This document shows, piece after piece, positions 10,211-21,084 of a stretch of DNA of 64,000 bases (positions are counted from its first letter, which is position 1; the number at the start of each line of letters is the position of its first letter). The stretch is from Cristatella mucedo (Eukaryota > Bryozoa > Phylactolaemata > Cristatellidae). Position numbers and translations under genes: made by a program. The notes below the pieces were generated by a model, which was given only the letters and a program-made list of their open reading frames with translations, did not search any database and had not been told where the DNA came from. The stretch is from NCBI GenBank assembly GCA_009760855.2, contig WPIO01000066.1:1014501-1078500 (forward strand), in the 5' to 3' direction.

Positions 10211-11400
10211 TGGAGGCACGAATGTGGACATTGTTTTCAACGAAGAAGGATGAAAATCTCTCCTCATAATATTAGGGCAACGAGATCCACCAGCATTGGC
10301 CAGTAAATAGTTTGCCGTTTCATATGTCTGTTTTGGGTAAAACCTACAGGACTTCAGACTACGAGTGAAAAATGAAGCCCTCGCTTTTATAAGTTTCTGA
10401 GTGTAGACTCTTGTAAGAAGTCTTGAATGCGTACCGAAAGCCGCTTAGGCTGTGAGTGGGCTATACAAAACTCTCCTGCGTAACACCCACATGGTCTTTA
10501 TGACTTTGTGGAGTTACTGACGGAGATACATTGAATTGACTCGATCTGCATCCGACTCAGACTCCTTTAAACGAGGCTCAAGCAAGCGCCTTACACGGTG
10601 CATCTTTTGAAGATTTTTTGTAATTTTAAGCGAGTTTCTATGCGTCTGCACCACGGAGGAACAGAATGTACGGGCACATGCTCGTTAATAGTATTCGTAA
10701 GTGTCATCTTAACTGCATCAGTGATGGTATGAAGGCTGTCGGTCGAGTCTGAGTGCTGTTCAACAAGACCAGCCTCACCTATAGATCTTAGAATGAACTT
10801 ATTACGGTCAGCGCTTTTTAATTCAAGTCTCTGGTCACACTCGACGTTGCCATGTACGAGAAAAGAGCAGGAAAAGTAAACAAGACCCAAGAATGATACG
10901 AGAGGATTACACCACAAGGTCACACCACAAGGTCAGTCGGGCGGACATCCTTAGTGATAACAAAATCCGGGATATGGCCACTGAAGCGAAGGGTATGATT
11001 AACCTGTTGCATCAAACCAAATTTCTTCAGATCTTAACGAAATCCGAGAACGTGGTTGTTGCTAGCTTTGTCAACATGAATATGGAAGTCTCCTGCAATC
11101 AGTAACGTCCTGTCACGCACAAATATTTTAGCGAGGAGCACCTAAAACTCCTTAATAAACTAAGTTAGACACCCGGATGGGTGTCGGTATATCACAATCG
11201 TAAGAGGCACTATCTTTGACGAGGATCAAACGGCAACTAATTCAAGCCGCGGGCCTCACAAACTTAGTTGTTTCGTCGCATGATCTTTGTCAGTTCACAT
11301 AAATTTGAAATGATACAACTCATGGTGCTTGGCGAGCGTAAAAACACGACGAAAAGCTATTCGGGACCTAGCAAGTGCTGTCTGGAGCAGGCTAGATTAT
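10211..11400 (-). mobile_element. LINE-B endonuclease/linker fragment
   Basis: This degenerate minus-oriented internal LINE-B piece matches 39440-40230 over its first 900 bases. On the minus strand it shows the endonuclease motif GDFHIHVD near 11086-11063, then the VNHT/GHIPDFVITKDVRPTDLVV block that precedes the SDHC motif. Apurinic-type endonucleases of non-LTR elements carry GDFN and SDH motifs. The frame is broken in many places. A short plus-oriented LINE-B tail (10428-10530) is inserted in it. Confidence 0.75.
10428..10530 (+). mobile_element. Short LINE-B 3'-end insertion with TSD
   Basis: A piece of about 103 bp holds only the LINE-B 3' end (from TGCGTACCGAAAGCCGCTTA to GACGGAGATACA). 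TTGAA at 10423-10427 and 10531-10535 forms the target duplication. Its 5' start coincides within 2-3 bases with that of the independent short copy at 45014-45130. Confidence 0.8.
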
Positions 11401-11879
11401 ATATTTTTTGGATAATGTAAAGTATGGCGACATCAGTGCTTTAAAACGTTTAGTTATTTCCGTGCTTATAAGGTAGACTGCACTTTCAAATGATTTGAAG
11501 TTGGTTTTGGTGCAGCTAAGGAACTGAAGCCTGCTGAGCTGGAGGTAGGAATTATTTTGGGAAGCCGTTCCGAGCGGTAAGCTGGAGACGGGAGGGATAA
11601 ATAGACTTAAAAATGAGTCATACAAGTTCGATATCAGCAACATGCAATAAAATACACTATATAATTTAGAGTTGGTGTCTAATGCTATGCAATGTAATGT
11701 GTGGCTTCACAAAGCCACAGGCAATAAGTGGGAGTTACTACCAGATATGGTGCTTTACTACAATTTTCAAGATTGGTTCAATTTCTTGGGACATTACTGT
11801 TGATTATACTTATTTCGCTGTAATGCAATATCAGGATATATATATATATCCATTTATTGAGAAACATATTTTTAACTAG
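11401..11879. other. Unique AT-rich sequence, no gene recognised
   Basis: No open frame has family resemblance and no repeat of either LINE family is present. A short (TA)n run occurs at 11840-11850. Confidence 0.35.
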
Positions 11880-12157
11880 CATCTATACAGTAGCTGGCGG
11901 TGCCCTGTCCTGCCGGGATCGAGCGTGCTAACCGGGCCTCCCGGCTCAGGAACAGGGACCACACGGCTTCCGAGCAGGTAATAGCGTCAGAGACGCAGTG
12001 CCGCGTCAAAGCCGTCCTCTCCGAGCGTGGGATGCCGATTTCGGCCAAGCAAGCTTCATCGTCTCGCCACCAGCTGCCGAGAGCCCCGACCACGAAGAGT
12101 CTTCACCACTGCCGACCGGTAGCCAGCGGTCAGGAAAGACCGGGCAATACTGCTTAT
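11880..12157. other. GC-rich island before (TA)n, possible retroposed element
   Basis: This segment of about 270 bp is much richer in GC than its surroundings and ends directly in a long (TA)n run. Frames are open on both strands through it (plus from 11900, minus from 12093). The peptides look like ordinary translation of GC-rich DNA, with no domain. A GC-rich body with a simple-repeat tail suggests a SINE or small LINE end of a third family, but there is no second copy in the window. Confidence 0.3.
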
Positions 12158-12170
12158 TATATATATATAA

Positions 12171-12243
<73 letters not shown>
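12158..12243. repeat. (TA)n microsatellite
   Basis: A nearly pure TA dinucleotide run of about 85 bp with a few AAAT interruptions at its left end. It generates spurious poly-Ile/Tyr frames on both strands. Confidence 0.97.
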
Positions 12244-12244
<1 letters not shown>

Positions 12245-12974
12245 GATATATAGAGATACAAACTGAATGATTGCAGCGAGCGTGCAAGAAATTGGTTGCT
12301 GCGACGCATCTATGAATTTCCAGCTTTTCGCATTCCGAAGTCAAGTAAAGCCAAAGCAGAGTAGAATGCTAGTATGCCGTTTATTTAGCTGCACAGCCTG
12401 AAAAACCCAAACGGCACTGTAAGCCTGATATAGGAGCCTACAAACTCTGCCTCCTACAGCCAAGAGGCGGCGAGACGCGTCGAATAGAAAGCATCCGTGT
12501 GATGAAAGTCAAGGATAATTAAATAGCTTGAAGTGGCTGTTTCGGAAGACTTGAAAGAAAAGCCGGAGTCTGAAGGTTGAAACGATAGTGTTCGTCGTGC
12601 TAGATCTCATAGAAGAGAGTTACTTAGTCTATGAACCGCAGGGCGACAACCAAATGCACGAAAGCTGTCCCGGGTAGTAGATTGCTTGTTCTGAGTGGAT
12701 CTGAGTGCACGGGCTCTGCCCGGATTAGGTCAGTGAAGAAAAACCGTATCTTTCATTGCAAATAAAGCATGCATGCGTGAATCAGGAGCCGAGTATAGCC
12801 GACCAGTTCAGTGGCAAAGTGGCAATGTTCTTGTATTTTTATGATAGGCACTATATTCATCCGCCCGTTCATCTGATCGCGTCAACACATATCCATGTTT
12901 AGATGTTGCATGTATAGCCTTCTGCTAAAATACACATGTCTGCTGCTACTTAAAGTCTCTTGCCTGTTTCTATT
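12244..12974. other. Unique sequence, no gene recognised
   Basis: Mixed composition without long open frames, repeat families or splice-consistent exons that I can identify. Confidence 0.35.
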
Positions 12975-13905
12975 GTAATAATAGTATAAATAATAAAGAT
13001 ACATTTGATATAATGCCCGAGGAGAACTCAATCACTTTCTAGGTGCTTTATATTTTCTGAAAAGGAAGCACGATCGAATAAATAGTGGTAGCTTGCTCAA
13101 TAAGCAACAAGAATACATGGTTAGGAGTAACATGTACAGGGTAAACAAGCAAGTATGGCTAGTAGCAGCATGCACAGTGTTAAAACACACAAGCATGTGT
13201 AAGACGAATCACAGGGACCCACTAAATGCTGTGAAACACAGATGTGTTTTCAATTTATTTTAAATGTGGAATAGTCAGGAGATGTCGTGACGCCGGTCGA
13301 ACGTAAGTTCCAGGCTTCGGGAGCTTACAAACTACAGGCACGATCTTCACAGGATTTGAGAGGCGTACGAGATATAGGTAAACAGTTGGATTCCGAAAAG
13401 CCTGTGGTATGATGCTTAGCCTGGTGGGGCAGTGAATCTAACTGGTAGGCTTGAGCCGAAGAATGAAGCGACCTTAAAGTGAGTGACAAAACCTTGAAGT
13501 CAATGGTTGCTTGGCTGGGAGCCAGTGCAGGTCGGCGAGAAGTAGTGTGAAATGGCAACTGCGACTAATGGACAGACAAGTCAAGCTGCACAGTTTTTCA
13601 CCATCTGTAAGTGCCAGATTGCAGAGGCCGGAAAGCTAGTAAGTGGCGAAATACAGAAGTAAATACAGAATGTCACAAATGTATGGACGAATTGAGATGT
13701 CGTATACCTGTCTAGATAACGGAAAATTTTAGCACTGGTACGTAGCTGAAAGGAGGCGAAAATTAATGAGGAGCTGACGTGGTTGTTTACAGAAAGATCA
13801 CTTTGGAACACGACAGCTAGATTTCGTGCAGATTCAACAGGAGATATGCTAGCAGAACCGAGCTTCAGCGTTAGAATTTGTTATTGATGAATCACAAATG
13901 GTTTT
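12975..13905 (-). mobile_element. LINE-A 3' fragment, diverged
   Basis: The left edge is an AT-rich tail and the LINE-A hairpin complement, followed by the C-terminal reverse transcriptase region on the minus strand. Recognisable pieces are FKVLSLTLRSLHSSAQAYQ and VMFQSDLSVNNHVSS. Stops and frameshifts separate them. It is older than the 7871 copy judging by divergence. Confidence 0.85.
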
Positions 13906-14197
13906 CCTGGTTCACCTGCCTTTGATGATTTGAGAAGTTGTAAACTTAGCACACTAGCTAATAAAAACAGCTTACATTAAGTGATTTCGCAAGTTGAAGG
14001 CAATATTGTTAAACAGATAAACCTTAGGTAGGGAAATACAACAATGTAGCTTACATTTCTATATTGTGAACGCAATAAGAAGTTTACCGCACTTTTAATG
14101 CGCAATTTATTAATCAGCCTAGCACTATTTAACCATTGCACGCCAATAAAAATATATGACGCATAATCTTCATTCATGGGTTCATACACCAGAAAAG

Positions 14198-14229
<32 letters not shown>

Positions 14230-15024
14230 GTAGCTAAATATAAAGACATCTTTATCATTTCAGGTTAAATCTGTACTAGTTGTAACTAATATGCCTTCCA
14301 AAAAGATAAAGAACGAAATCTTGAGATATTTGCTTACATAACCCAAGCTAGTTGCCTCAAGTGATCGAGTCAAAGCCACTACGCAATATGTGAAAAAGAC
14401 CCAGGTTAAAAGGCTGCATTTGTCCACTATGTCTTTTTACCTTGCCATTTAATAAAAAATTTGGCTGCGACAGTTGAATGATGGCCATAACTGTACTGGC
14501 AAAGGCAGACTATCACTGGCGACCTGTCCTTTATGTTCATAAGCAGTGATGCATTAACCTTCATCCCTTTTTGGAGAAAATAATTTCCAGAGGGACGGGA
14601 AATGAACCATTCGCAGTCTTTATCCGAAAGCGAGGGTTGCTATCAAATACTTTGCAGCTTCGGGTGAGAAAGGTTTTCATGTTGATATGCTGATTCTTGG
14701 CATCGCTTGGCATATCTGAACAAAGGAAAGCAAATGAATTCAAGTGTTTGGAGACGCAAAGCTTTCTAACTTTGAATTTAATAAATAAATGAAACCTCAA
14801 ACAAAATCTAATTACAGCTGCCAAAAAAGACATGCACTGAAGCGATCACAGTTCAGTCCGCCTCTATAAGTTAAAGCCATTTTGAACCAATATATTAACA
14901 ATATGATTCTGCGACCATAAGTAGCTCGAACTCTCTGCACTAAGTGTGTAGACATGTTTCCAATTATGTATTGAAAAATAATCTAAGGCAACGCATCTCA
15001 ATCTTTACCTCCAAAAATTCACAC
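13906..15024. other. Unique AT-rich sequence, no gene recognised
   Basis: It contains a pure (AT)n run at 14199-14226. The minus frame at 14561-14833 (90 codons) begins with a hydrophobic stretch but has no domain, no clear signal cleavage and no paralogue. I do not call it a gene. Confidence 0.35.
14199..14226. repeat. (AT)n microsatellite
   Basis: A pure AT dinucleotide run of 28 bases. Confidence 0.97.
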
Positions 15025-15250
15025 AGAGTATGTTGGTGCTAGGTAGGAGAGCTTTGCATAACACACTCACAGCCTAAGCGGCTTTCGGTATGACTTCGGT
15101 AGTCAGCAGACATCATCTCACGCAACTAAGAGAGAGTGGGAAGCATAGCAAAGCCAGGAAGGGTAGTCGAGGTAGTGTGCAGCACGGAAGTAGCACTTCG
15201 GGACCGCTGGACAGCATGAGTCATAGTCGGCACTAGGAAAGCAGTGAACT
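15025..15250 (-). mobile_element. LINE-B 3' fragment, diverged
   Basis: It matches the family 3' region: the complement of CGAAAGCCGCTTAGGCTGTG near 15073-15090, then the coding end around CTCTCTTAGTTGCGTGAGAT (minus). It is short and 5'-truncated, and the extreme 3' tail is lost. Confidence 0.8.
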
Positions 15251-15639
15251 TAATTTGGGTTCGTGTTTGGCAGTTTCTGACAAAAATTAATAAACAATAA
15301 AGTCCTATCAAAGGCCCATAGTAAAGGATGAACATTCTACAAAAACCACATGGCTATCGCTTGTATGCGATTGAGACCAAGGTAATAAGGAGGCTAAATG
15401 CCATGATGGGCATATCGAGTAGCAGCTGAAAGCTGAAACTGAAGCCGTGACTGGAGCTTTAGCGATACGATTGGTCTGAAAGTTCAAACCTCTAACATAA
15501 GTACGACAAAGACTCCGACATAGAGGGCTCTCAGGTGCGTTCGTGTTTGTTGCCGAATTCCTCCGAAAACTGAAGTTCTTGCAAACATCTTGTAAGGAAA
15601 CAATACAGCTAAGATCTGTTTTAAGTTATTCTGGTTGGT
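15251..15639. other. Unique sequence, no gene recognised
   Basis: No open frame with family resemblance and no LINE or SINE match. I looked here for a signal-peptide exon of the plus-strand Ig gene and did not find one. Confidence 0.3.
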
Positions 15640-15830
15640 ATATGATAGCAGCTCGTTGGCAATTACGTGCCGACGGATATCTAAACGCTTACGGCTTCGG
15701 CTGCCGGGTCTCCCACGCCGGCGGCTGCCTTAGCTACGCAGGCGGCTCGTAACCTGCACGCTAGCTATGATCGTCAGCAGCTGCTATCGCCTCATCATCG
15801 TAGATCAAATTCGTTCCTAGATATTAATGC
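15640..15830 (+). mobile_element. LINE-A 5' leader fragment, inverted relative to next copy
   Basis: This GC-rich stretch aligns with the reverse complement of 16985-17180. Examples are AATTACGTGCCGACGGATAT here and AATTACGTGCCTGTGGATAT there, and GCCGGGTCTCCCACG against GCCGGGTCTCCAACG. Because 16985-17180 is contiguous with endonuclease-coding sequence, the repeat is probably the LINE-A 5' leader. The two arms flank the endonuclease fragment in inverted orientation. Confidence 0.55.
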
Positions 15831-15849
15831 TGAATATATTAATGCTGAA

Positions 15850-17185
15850 TAAGACGGCTTAGTAAACCTAGGTATTTTAATGTCCGTGGTAAGCCATAAG
15901 CCGTCTGTTAGAAGGCACGCAGTTTTTTTTAGTCAGATGTGCAAACTCGTCGAGCGTGTCAGCTAATGCCCTGTTGTGGCTATCAAGCAATGATGACAAA
16001 TCGTAAGGAGGACCGAGCAGCAGAGAGGCGAGGCAGATATTCTCGTACGGACATCGTCGATCGTGTCAAGGGTCTTGAGGTTTAGCAATTCACAGGTGAA
16101 TTTGGAAGAGAAGACCACACATCCTAGACTAAATGAGATCTGCATCTGGTCGGATAAGCGGGATTTCGTAATAATTGGTGATGAAAAATGCAGTTGCATG
16201 AGAAAATCTTGTCGGGTAAGTGACCTTTGATGTGATTACGGCCAAGCATATTAACCACAAAAGACAATGAGTCAGTCAATGCACGAAATTCTGTGCCGAC
16301 GGCGCCAGATAATTTATCAAGGGGAATGTTCAAATCATCCATAACGAAGAAGGATATATTTCTTGCACACAGAATAAAAAAAATATCGGAGAAATCTGAG
16401 ATAAAGGAGGATTTGTTATCTGGCTAGTGATAGACTACTACCAATGTCGGTAGCTTGTTTTCGGGTGGATTCAAAACAATCTGTTCAAAAGAATGCTTCA
16501 AGAGTACTGAAAATGCCTTGAATTAGAATTTTGAGCGCACGATAATTGCAACTCCATGTCCAGTTTTGATCCATCTAGCCGTGTAAAAGAAAGAGAAACC
16601 AGTCGGGGTTGCGTCTTTTATTGTCTGACTGCTTACCAATTTTAGCCAAGTTTCAGTTAGGGCGAGCAGTCGAGACCATTTCAGAAATGAGAACGCTTGT
16701 TATTAGAGGTTCATTGCACATTGAGCGAGGATTCCAGAGGCTAGCGTTAAGTTCGGCCGCCGGTGCTACTACAGGCCTGATGACAGCCTAAGCTAGAGAA
16801 ATTCACAGTGAGGCTTGTGGGGCGCCGGATAAATGGATCAAGACGACGCTATGAATACCAAACGAGCGGGTACTCAGCTCCCAGTTACTGCCAAACGAGC
16901 TGCGTCCAGGCTGGCAGCTCCAGCAACCACTGAGGCTCCGTGTCCTTTTCTTTTGCTAATGCATAATCCACGAATCTTACCAACAACAGTAACACCTATG
17001 AATGCATTTTATCTATGATGACGAAGCAATAACCACCGAGCACGATCGTAACTAACATGCAGCTTACTAGCCGCCGGCGTAGCCAAGGCCGCAGCCACCG
17101 TTGGAGACCCGGCTACCCAAAGCGATAAGCGGTTCGATATCCACAGGCACGTAATTTCTTAAGAGCTTCGTCCAAATAGCAGTCA
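15850..17185 (-). mobile_element. LINE-A 5' leader and endonuclease fragment
   Basis: Minus-oriented 5' part of LINE-A, matching 23751-24835 and 63780-64000. From 5' to 3' on the minus strand it holds the leader, the N-terminal endonuclease block with LALTETWL (catalytic Glu kept), an IPLDKLSGAVGTEFRAL block and a HIKGHLPDKIFS block. The linker toward the reverse transcriptase follows. Stops break the frame. The reverse transcriptase part is absent. A 21-bp direct repeat (ATAACATTAAACAGGCCTT core) sits at its outer edge, 17185-17228. Confidence 0.75.
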
Positions 17186-17284
17186 GTATAACATTAAACA
17201 GGCCTTATAACATTAAACAGGCCTTATCTGTATGGTTTTTTGTATACGAAGTTTGCAAGAGCATTTATTTTCTGAAAAATTCTG

Positions 17285-17715
17285 CAATGAACAATGTCGA
17301 ACGGCATGCTCGATGTTTGAGGAATCTAACTGTTTACCTATACCTCGTACAGACCTCAAATCCTTTGGAGACTTTGCCCTTAGTTCGGATGTTACTAAAG
17401 CCTTGAACTCACTCTCGACTTGCGTCCGGACATCACCTGACTTGACCGCATTTAAAAGGAAATTTAAAACGCGCCTATTTATAATGGCATTCGATCAGTC
17501 GATCCCTGTGATTCGTCCTTTATGTGGTTATGCAGGCTGACACTGTGCATGCTGCCACTCGCCACACTTGCATACTGACCTTTCTCATGTCAGCCCTAAC
17601 TATGTCATTCTTGTTGTTAATCGAGCATGCTACCACTAACTATCCGATCACGTTTACTTTGCAGTAAATTTAAAGCGCGTAGAAAGAGATTTGAGTTCTC
17701 TGATTGTGCAAATTC
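17285..17715 (+). mobile_element. LINE-A 3' fragment
   Basis: Plus-oriented C-terminal piece with PRTDLKSFGDFALSSDVTKA and a short tail-end peptide, then the 3' hairpin region near 17672-17710. The (ATT)n tail is degraded. It lies just upstream of the Ig D1 exon and may have separated that exon from its signal-peptide exon. Confidence 0.85.
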
Positions 17716-17909
17716 AAGTTTTTTGTCATTACCGTTGTTATTATAGCATGCATGCCACCATCTCTCTAAATCGCAACTAAAAACAAGATAATAAGTGAAA
17801 GAAATTAGCCTCCAGTACAATTTATTAAACTGCCAGGATGATGTAGGTTTTGGCAAAGAATGTATTAATGTTACGCAGCTGCATCTAGGCATTTTCAATT
17901 TTTCCGCAG

Positions 17910-18195
17910 CGCCCCGGGATGCCGAACGCTTCGTAAGAACCTATTCAATTATGGAGGACGTGACGCTCGCATGTGCTGCAACACCTTGCCAGCCGAACGA
18001 TGCGAGTCGCATAGTGGAATGGTACCGAAGTTTGCCAAGGACCGGTAACTCAAGCGGAGAGCTGGTTGGGTTCTCGCCAACTCTGCATCTTACTCGAGAA
18101 ATTGACGTTCATCGCTCAGCGGCGTTTCCGTCCGAGTACTGCGCTATCGTCTGCTTTGGAAGAAGGGCGTATCAAAAATTCAGTATTACGTGGGC
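17910..18195 (+). CDS. Ig domain 1 exon, IgSF receptor
   Basis: An extracellular Ig domain of about 95 residues. The acceptor is TTTTTCCGCAG ending at 17909, phase 1. The best donor is GTGAGC at 18196 (phase 2), with a second at 18190. B strand DVTLACAATPC, C strand SRIVEWYRSL, F strand PSEYCAIVC and G strand AYQKFSIT form a normal Ig layout. The core pair is the Cys of LAC and of EYC. The extra cysteines in ATPC and AIVC could form a second bridge. One N-glycosylation site is present (GNSSG). The paralogous exon on the minus strand (6245-5794) is broken. Ligand and function are unknown. Confidence 0.7.
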
Positions 18196-19861
18196 GTGAG
18201 CGTAAAAGCCGCAGTTTGCAGCATTATTTGCCTCTTTCCCGAAGCTATTTTGGCTTGCAGCTTTGTACGCTTTTCTGTTAAGTCTTCATTATTGACAAGT
18301 CAATCGAGCTCGTATCCTTCCAATCAAGCCAAATCAATTAAGTTAGTGAAAAATTAATGTTCAAATTGCATGCTAAATGCCCCAAAACTGAACACATATT
18401 CTTTTTTTCTGGGCTCTATATTTACGCTGGTACACAAGCATGCCTGTATTTAAGTCATAGCACGATCGGTGTCAGTGCGCATGCAACACAGGAAGGGCAC
18501 TTTTCATCGGTGGAAAAAATGCAGTGAGAAGCAGGGCTTTTGCCTTCTTTTTATGCTTTCTGACGTCATGTGGGAGTGCGCTTGAAATATCCGGTGCTTT
18601 TACAAGTGAAGTGGGATTTTTTAACTGATTGAGAGAATATCAAGTGCAATATTATTAATATAGCGCTTCAACGCGATTGGCTCAGCAAAGGTAATCGAAG
18701 CGCTGCTTGACGGGGTACCCGACCAACCCATCGAAAGCAGTGCAAAGTGTAGGTTCCAAGTCTCATGACAAAGAGTCTTTTGTTCTTATATTTACATCCT
18801 TATATAGTATATGATGAAACGCTTTCGATTACGTTGCTATACATTATTGCAGAATCTTCGGAGCTTTTAAAATACTTTCAAGCGCGCGGTTCGCAGCTGC
18901 TTATCTCGCTTGTGATAGATTACCACGTGTTACACACGATGCGCTTCAACTTCAGCACTTAAGGGAGCACCTTGATAGCGCTTGCGACCAGAGATTTGCC
19001 GCCCAAGGGCAAATGACACTAGATTCATTTTTTACTAGTCTCACGCCTTGTGAATATATTGGCGAGAATCTTACTTTAAGCGTGATTTCACTGTGCCTGG
19101 ATAGAAATGCAGCACTTGCTTGCGATTGTTGCACCGATTGGCAACATTTTTAGTTTATCAGCTGATTAAAAATTCTCAGGAAAATCTCTGGCATAGCTTT
19201 AGCCTTTAAGGTGCAGCGATTATTTTAATTAAATGTGTATTTTTTGAAATGCTGGTCTAAATCTGAGTGAATTACGGAGATGAGCATACCCCTAAAACTC
19301 CAGGGTATCATAACGTCGTACTGATAGTAAATCATGATTTTCAGGCAAACTTACTAAGAGCTTGCTGGCACCAAAAGCCGAAAATGCAAAGCGCCTAGAG
19401 AGAGATTGACTTTCAGGGGGCGCTTTATCAAGTGTGTTATTATTATTGATGTTATAAAAAAAACAATTGAAATGAAGGTAAGCTGCAATGTTATGCCAGC
19501 TAAAAATCAACTAAAATTGCTTAATTCCTAGAATTAGAACTGTCAAAATATTCGCATAATTCGGGAACTTCATTTTTCCAATTCAACAGCATCAGCCTTT
19601 GCCAGTACTGGCAAATTGTGATTTCTTGCAGAAAACTTCAATCTCCATTAACCTCCTCGGTTGCAGCATAACTTAACCTATAATTACCTGCAAGGATACG
19701 TCTTGCTCTATCCTTCGTAGGCAATGTGACGCAACAACCAAAGATAGCATCTCTGCAATTGTTTTCAGGACGTGTCGCTTTCGCACCTGCTGTATTCCAA
19801 CGTTAGCTAATTTTCACCTTATTTATACGGATCACTGTCGACCGGGTGAGCAGGCGCTTAG
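18196..19861 (+). other. Intron 1 of plus-strand IgSF gene
   Basis: About 1.67 kb between the D1 and D2 exons. It contains a solo LINE-A 3' end (19375-19450) and, at about 18645-18730, a GAAGCGCTATATTAATA-like tail (minus) that resembles the S1 type. No further Ig exon was found inside. Confidence 0.5.
19375..19450 (+). mobile_element. Solo LINE-A 3' hairpin with tail
   Basis: Only the terminal hairpin (AAAGCGCCTAGAGAGAGATT, then GGGGGCGCTTTATCAAGTG) and an (ATT)n tail remain. This is the minimal unit that the LINE-A machinery is expected to recognise. Confidence 0.8.
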
Positions 19862-20184
19862 CTACGTCGCTGTCCATGGACAAGACCTCGTTGTGACGTG
19901 CCGTGCCCACTGTACACCGGCTCGGTTCTACCCGACCATTGGTATTCTAGCTTCGAACGGCGAGTTCCTGGTCTGCAACTCAACGCAAGCAGGCGAGAAG
20001 TGGGAATCTACCATATCTCAGTGGAATATTTCCTCCAAATGCAGGGCCGTCTCGGTCGACGGCGCGGCCATATTCCAGGTCAACCTAGGAAGGGCACACG
20101 TTTCATGGGAAGGAGCTTATTCTTGCTACGTTGAGACGGCCCACACACAGCCCGTAAAATCTCGCTTTGACATCTTAGTATTAA
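19862..20184 (+). CDS. Ig domain 2 exon, IgSF receptor
   Basis: An extracellular Ig-like domain of about 107 residues. Acceptor GCGCTTAG ending at 19861 gives phase 2, matching the D1 donor. Alternative AGs at 19850 and 19853 give phase 0. The donor GTAAGA at 20185 is phase 1 and joins exactly in frame to D3 (A plus AA gives Lys). The B strand is GQDLVVTCRAHC, and the F strand is WEGAYSCYVET. The usual C-strand Trp is not obvious, and two more cysteines lie between (LVCNST, SSKCRAV). N-glycosylation sites are NST and NIS. The C-x3-C after the B strand resembles the C-x4-C of D1, so the two domains may be duplicates. Confidence 0.7.
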
Positions 20185-20289
20185 GTAAGATTAATATTCT
20201 TAAGGAAAAGCATTTAAGGAAATCCGTACGATTGATTAGCGTTAATTTTTTTATTCTGCTTAGATGACGATTAGATTATACTTTCGCAG

Positions 20290-20604
20290 AATCTCCGGAA
20301 ATGCTACTCAGTGGGCCGACTGAAGTTTTTGAGGGAGAGGCGGCTGCCTTAGACTTCACGTGCCTAGCTGCGAATGGCAAACCTCCAGCATGGATTCAGT
20401 GGCATTTGAATGGCGCTCTCTGGACGCCCAACGTCACCCACAGAGAAGCCTCGTATGGAAATACGACATTGCTGCAAAATACTACCAGTCGCCTAGTCCT
20501 CGGCGTCACGCGAGGATTGAATAATAAAATCCTGACATGCACAGCTGCAAACCACTCGATTTTGAAAACAATGACATCGACCCCAGCGAAGCTGTCAGTA
20601 TTTT
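20290..20604 (+). CDS. Ig domain 3 exon (C2-type), IgSF receptor
   Basis: An extracellular Ig domain of about 105 residues. Acceptor ACTTTCGCAG ending at 20289 and donor GTAAGT at 20605 are both phase 1 and both strong. It starts SPEMLLSGPTEVFEGE. The B strand is LDFTCLAANGKPPAWIQW, which resembles the C2 domains of nectin, nephrin and sidestep-type adhesion proteins (C-x-A-x-G-x-P-P). The F strand is KILTCTAANHS, and the exon ends PAKLSVF. Four N-glycosylation sites are present (NVT, NTT twice, NHS). No membrane exon was found downstream before the S2 SINE and the LINE-A block, so the gene may be interrupted or continue outside the window. Confidence 0.78.
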
Positions 20605-20764
20605 GTAAGTAAAAATGAATCAGGGCTCATTGATTTAATATAATATAGTATATCTTCGTTGGTAAATCCGAGTAAATCTGAGTTTTGTAAGGAAACCTGT
20701 GCTTACATACTCTAATCTAGTTAAATAGTTTCTAAAGTAAGTTAAAGCCTGTACTCGAAAATGA
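20605..20764. other. Sequence after D3, no exon found
   Basis: AT-rich, and presumed intron if the gene continues. No hydrophobic open stretch comparable with the membrane exons at 4763 or 58609 is present. Confidence 0.35.
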
Positions 20765-20935
20765 TTAAAAAAATCCTAGCTGAATTAACAGCCTCTTTTT
20801 TATAGCGACAGAAGAGCCTTTACGGCTATCACCACCGCTTGCAGTGGCGATAAAGAATCGCCCACCGCAGGAATTTAACCCACGACCTCGGGACTGATGT
20901 CGTGAAAGCAACCACCTTACATATCCCTATATAGG
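20765..20935 (-). mobile_element. S2 SINE
   Basis: On the minus strand the order is tRNA-like head with GTGGGTTAAATTCCTGCGGT, body with GTGATAGCCGTAAAGGCTC, then CAGCTAGGATTTTT at the 3' end. It matches the copy at 43650-43840. It lies in the presumed intron after D3. Confidence 0.85.
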
Positions 20936-21084
20936 ACTTGTGACAATATTCGATCTACTTGTCTTTTTAAATTTCATCTGCTATGGATTCGATGACTTAA
21001 CATTTCTGCAGCAAAAAATATTGTTTGGCTTAGGGAGCGTCGTCTCGGATTTTCGCCTCACCACGGCATTATTGAAAAATTACT

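Noticed and set aside
11900-12344. Frames with long Ile/Tyr repeats on both strands
   Set aside because: They are translations of the (TA)n microsatellite.
14561-14833. Minus frame of 90 codons with a hydrophobic start
   Set aside because: No convincing signal peptide, domain, splice context or paralogue.
17195-17228. Direct repeat as a transposon target duplication
   Set aside because: The two 21-bp copies (ATAACATTAAACAGGCCTT core) are adjacent with nothing between them, so this is a simple tandem duplication.
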